Assembly (NCBI RefSeq): GCF_947500405.1
Contig: NZ_CANMRY010000009.1
Coordinates: 114,524 to 178,523, forward strand
Length of the DNA: 64,000 nucleotides
Reading direction: 5' to 3'
Source of the DNA: an uncultured Maribacter sp.
GTDB lineage: Bacteria; Bacteroidota; Bacteroidia; Flavobacteriales; Flavobacteriaceae
Positions 63,918-64,000 of the stretch are shown piece by piece (the first letter of the stretch is position 1; every line of letters begins with the position of its first letter). The notes below the pieces were generated by a model. It was given only the letters and a program-made list of their open reading frames with translations. It did not search any database and was not told where the DNA came from. The position numbers and the translations under genes were made by a program.

Positions 63918-64000
63918 ATGAGTAATGAGTAATGAGTAATGAGTAATGAGTAATGAGTAATGAGTAATGAGTAATGAGTAATGAGTAATGAGTAATGAGT
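63918..64000. repeat. Heptanucleotide tandem repeat (ATGAGTA)n
   Basis: From 63918 to the window end the 7-base unit ATGAGTA repeats perfectly about 12 times (83 bases seen, possibly continuing). It begins directly after the argC stop. Each unit contains overlapping stop and start codons (TAATGAG), so no long frame is open. A 7-bp unit is prone to slippage and could vary the distance between argC and the next gene. Confidence 0.95.

Overview
The window looks like a chromosomal segment of a marine-type member of the Flavobacteriaceae (Bacteroidota). It is very AT-rich. Its genes are Bacteroidota-typical: DUF547 proteins, a GYDIA-type GHMP kinase, POTRA/barrel outer-membrane proteins, S9B dipeptidyl peptidase and POT transporter. 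Promoters match the Bacteroidota consensus TTTG-N19-TAnnTTTG, most clearly in front of tRNA-Phe. No plasmid, prophage or rRNA operon is visible.

Layout. 1-2560: end of a membrane-protein gene, a secreted or membrane-anchored nuclease, msrB-msrA and a DoxX-like protein. 2607-12602: a complete type I-B CRISPR-Cas locus with 31 repeats, a leader, then cas2-cas1-cas4-cas7-cas8-cas3-cas5-cas6, all read from the minus strand. 12869-20215: tail-specific protease, surE, a small membrane protein, lpxB, an NlpC/P60 lipoprotein and comEC. 20205-26499: POT transporter, DPP-IV-like peptidase, HMG-CoA reductase and GHMP kinase. 26550-34284: an envelope block on the minus strand (coaX, outer-membrane protein, TPR protein, lptC, small membrane protein, CNNM/CBS protein, PpiD-like chaperone). 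34385-34865: tRNA-Phe followed by a small GIY-YIG nuclease cassette. 35018-38505: rhodanese, TIGR04282, PNP, DUF547 and TIGR04283, resembling part of an arsenosugar-type cluster. 38629-46328: MarR regulator and the propionyl-CoA to succinyl-CoA pathway. 46483-52334: envelope and secreted proteins. 52604-60751: redox pair, glycosyltransferases, AlkB and DUF3291. 60762-64000: start of an arginine operon, running into a heptanucleotide repeat at the window edge.

How the genes work together. The CRISPR adaptation genes, cas6 and the array form one compositional class, with isoleucine mostly ATA. The interference block cas7-cas8-cas3-cas5 forms another, with isoleucine almost always ATT, and it lies between cas4 and cas6. 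This suggests the effector module was exchanged as a block. Biotin carrier, biotin carboxylase, carboxyltransferase and the two mutase subunits together convert propionyl-CoA to succinyl-CoA. A candidate operator upstream shares a TAGTTAAC half-site with the promoter region of the neighbouring MarR gene.

The most interesting unannotated signals are these. A 27-codon leader peptide ending Thr-Arg-Arg-Arg-Pro lies upstream of the arginine genes, with a promoter almost touching its start codon. The GIY-YIG cassette is bounded by a partial copy of the tRNA-Phe 3' end in which the T-loop is replaced by a perfect palindrome. Two intrinsic-terminator-like hairpins are built into signal-peptide coding sequence, in lptC and in a GH113-like gene. 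Two palindromes of the form TTACA-N6-TGTAA stand in front of the cas operon and HMG-CoA reductase.
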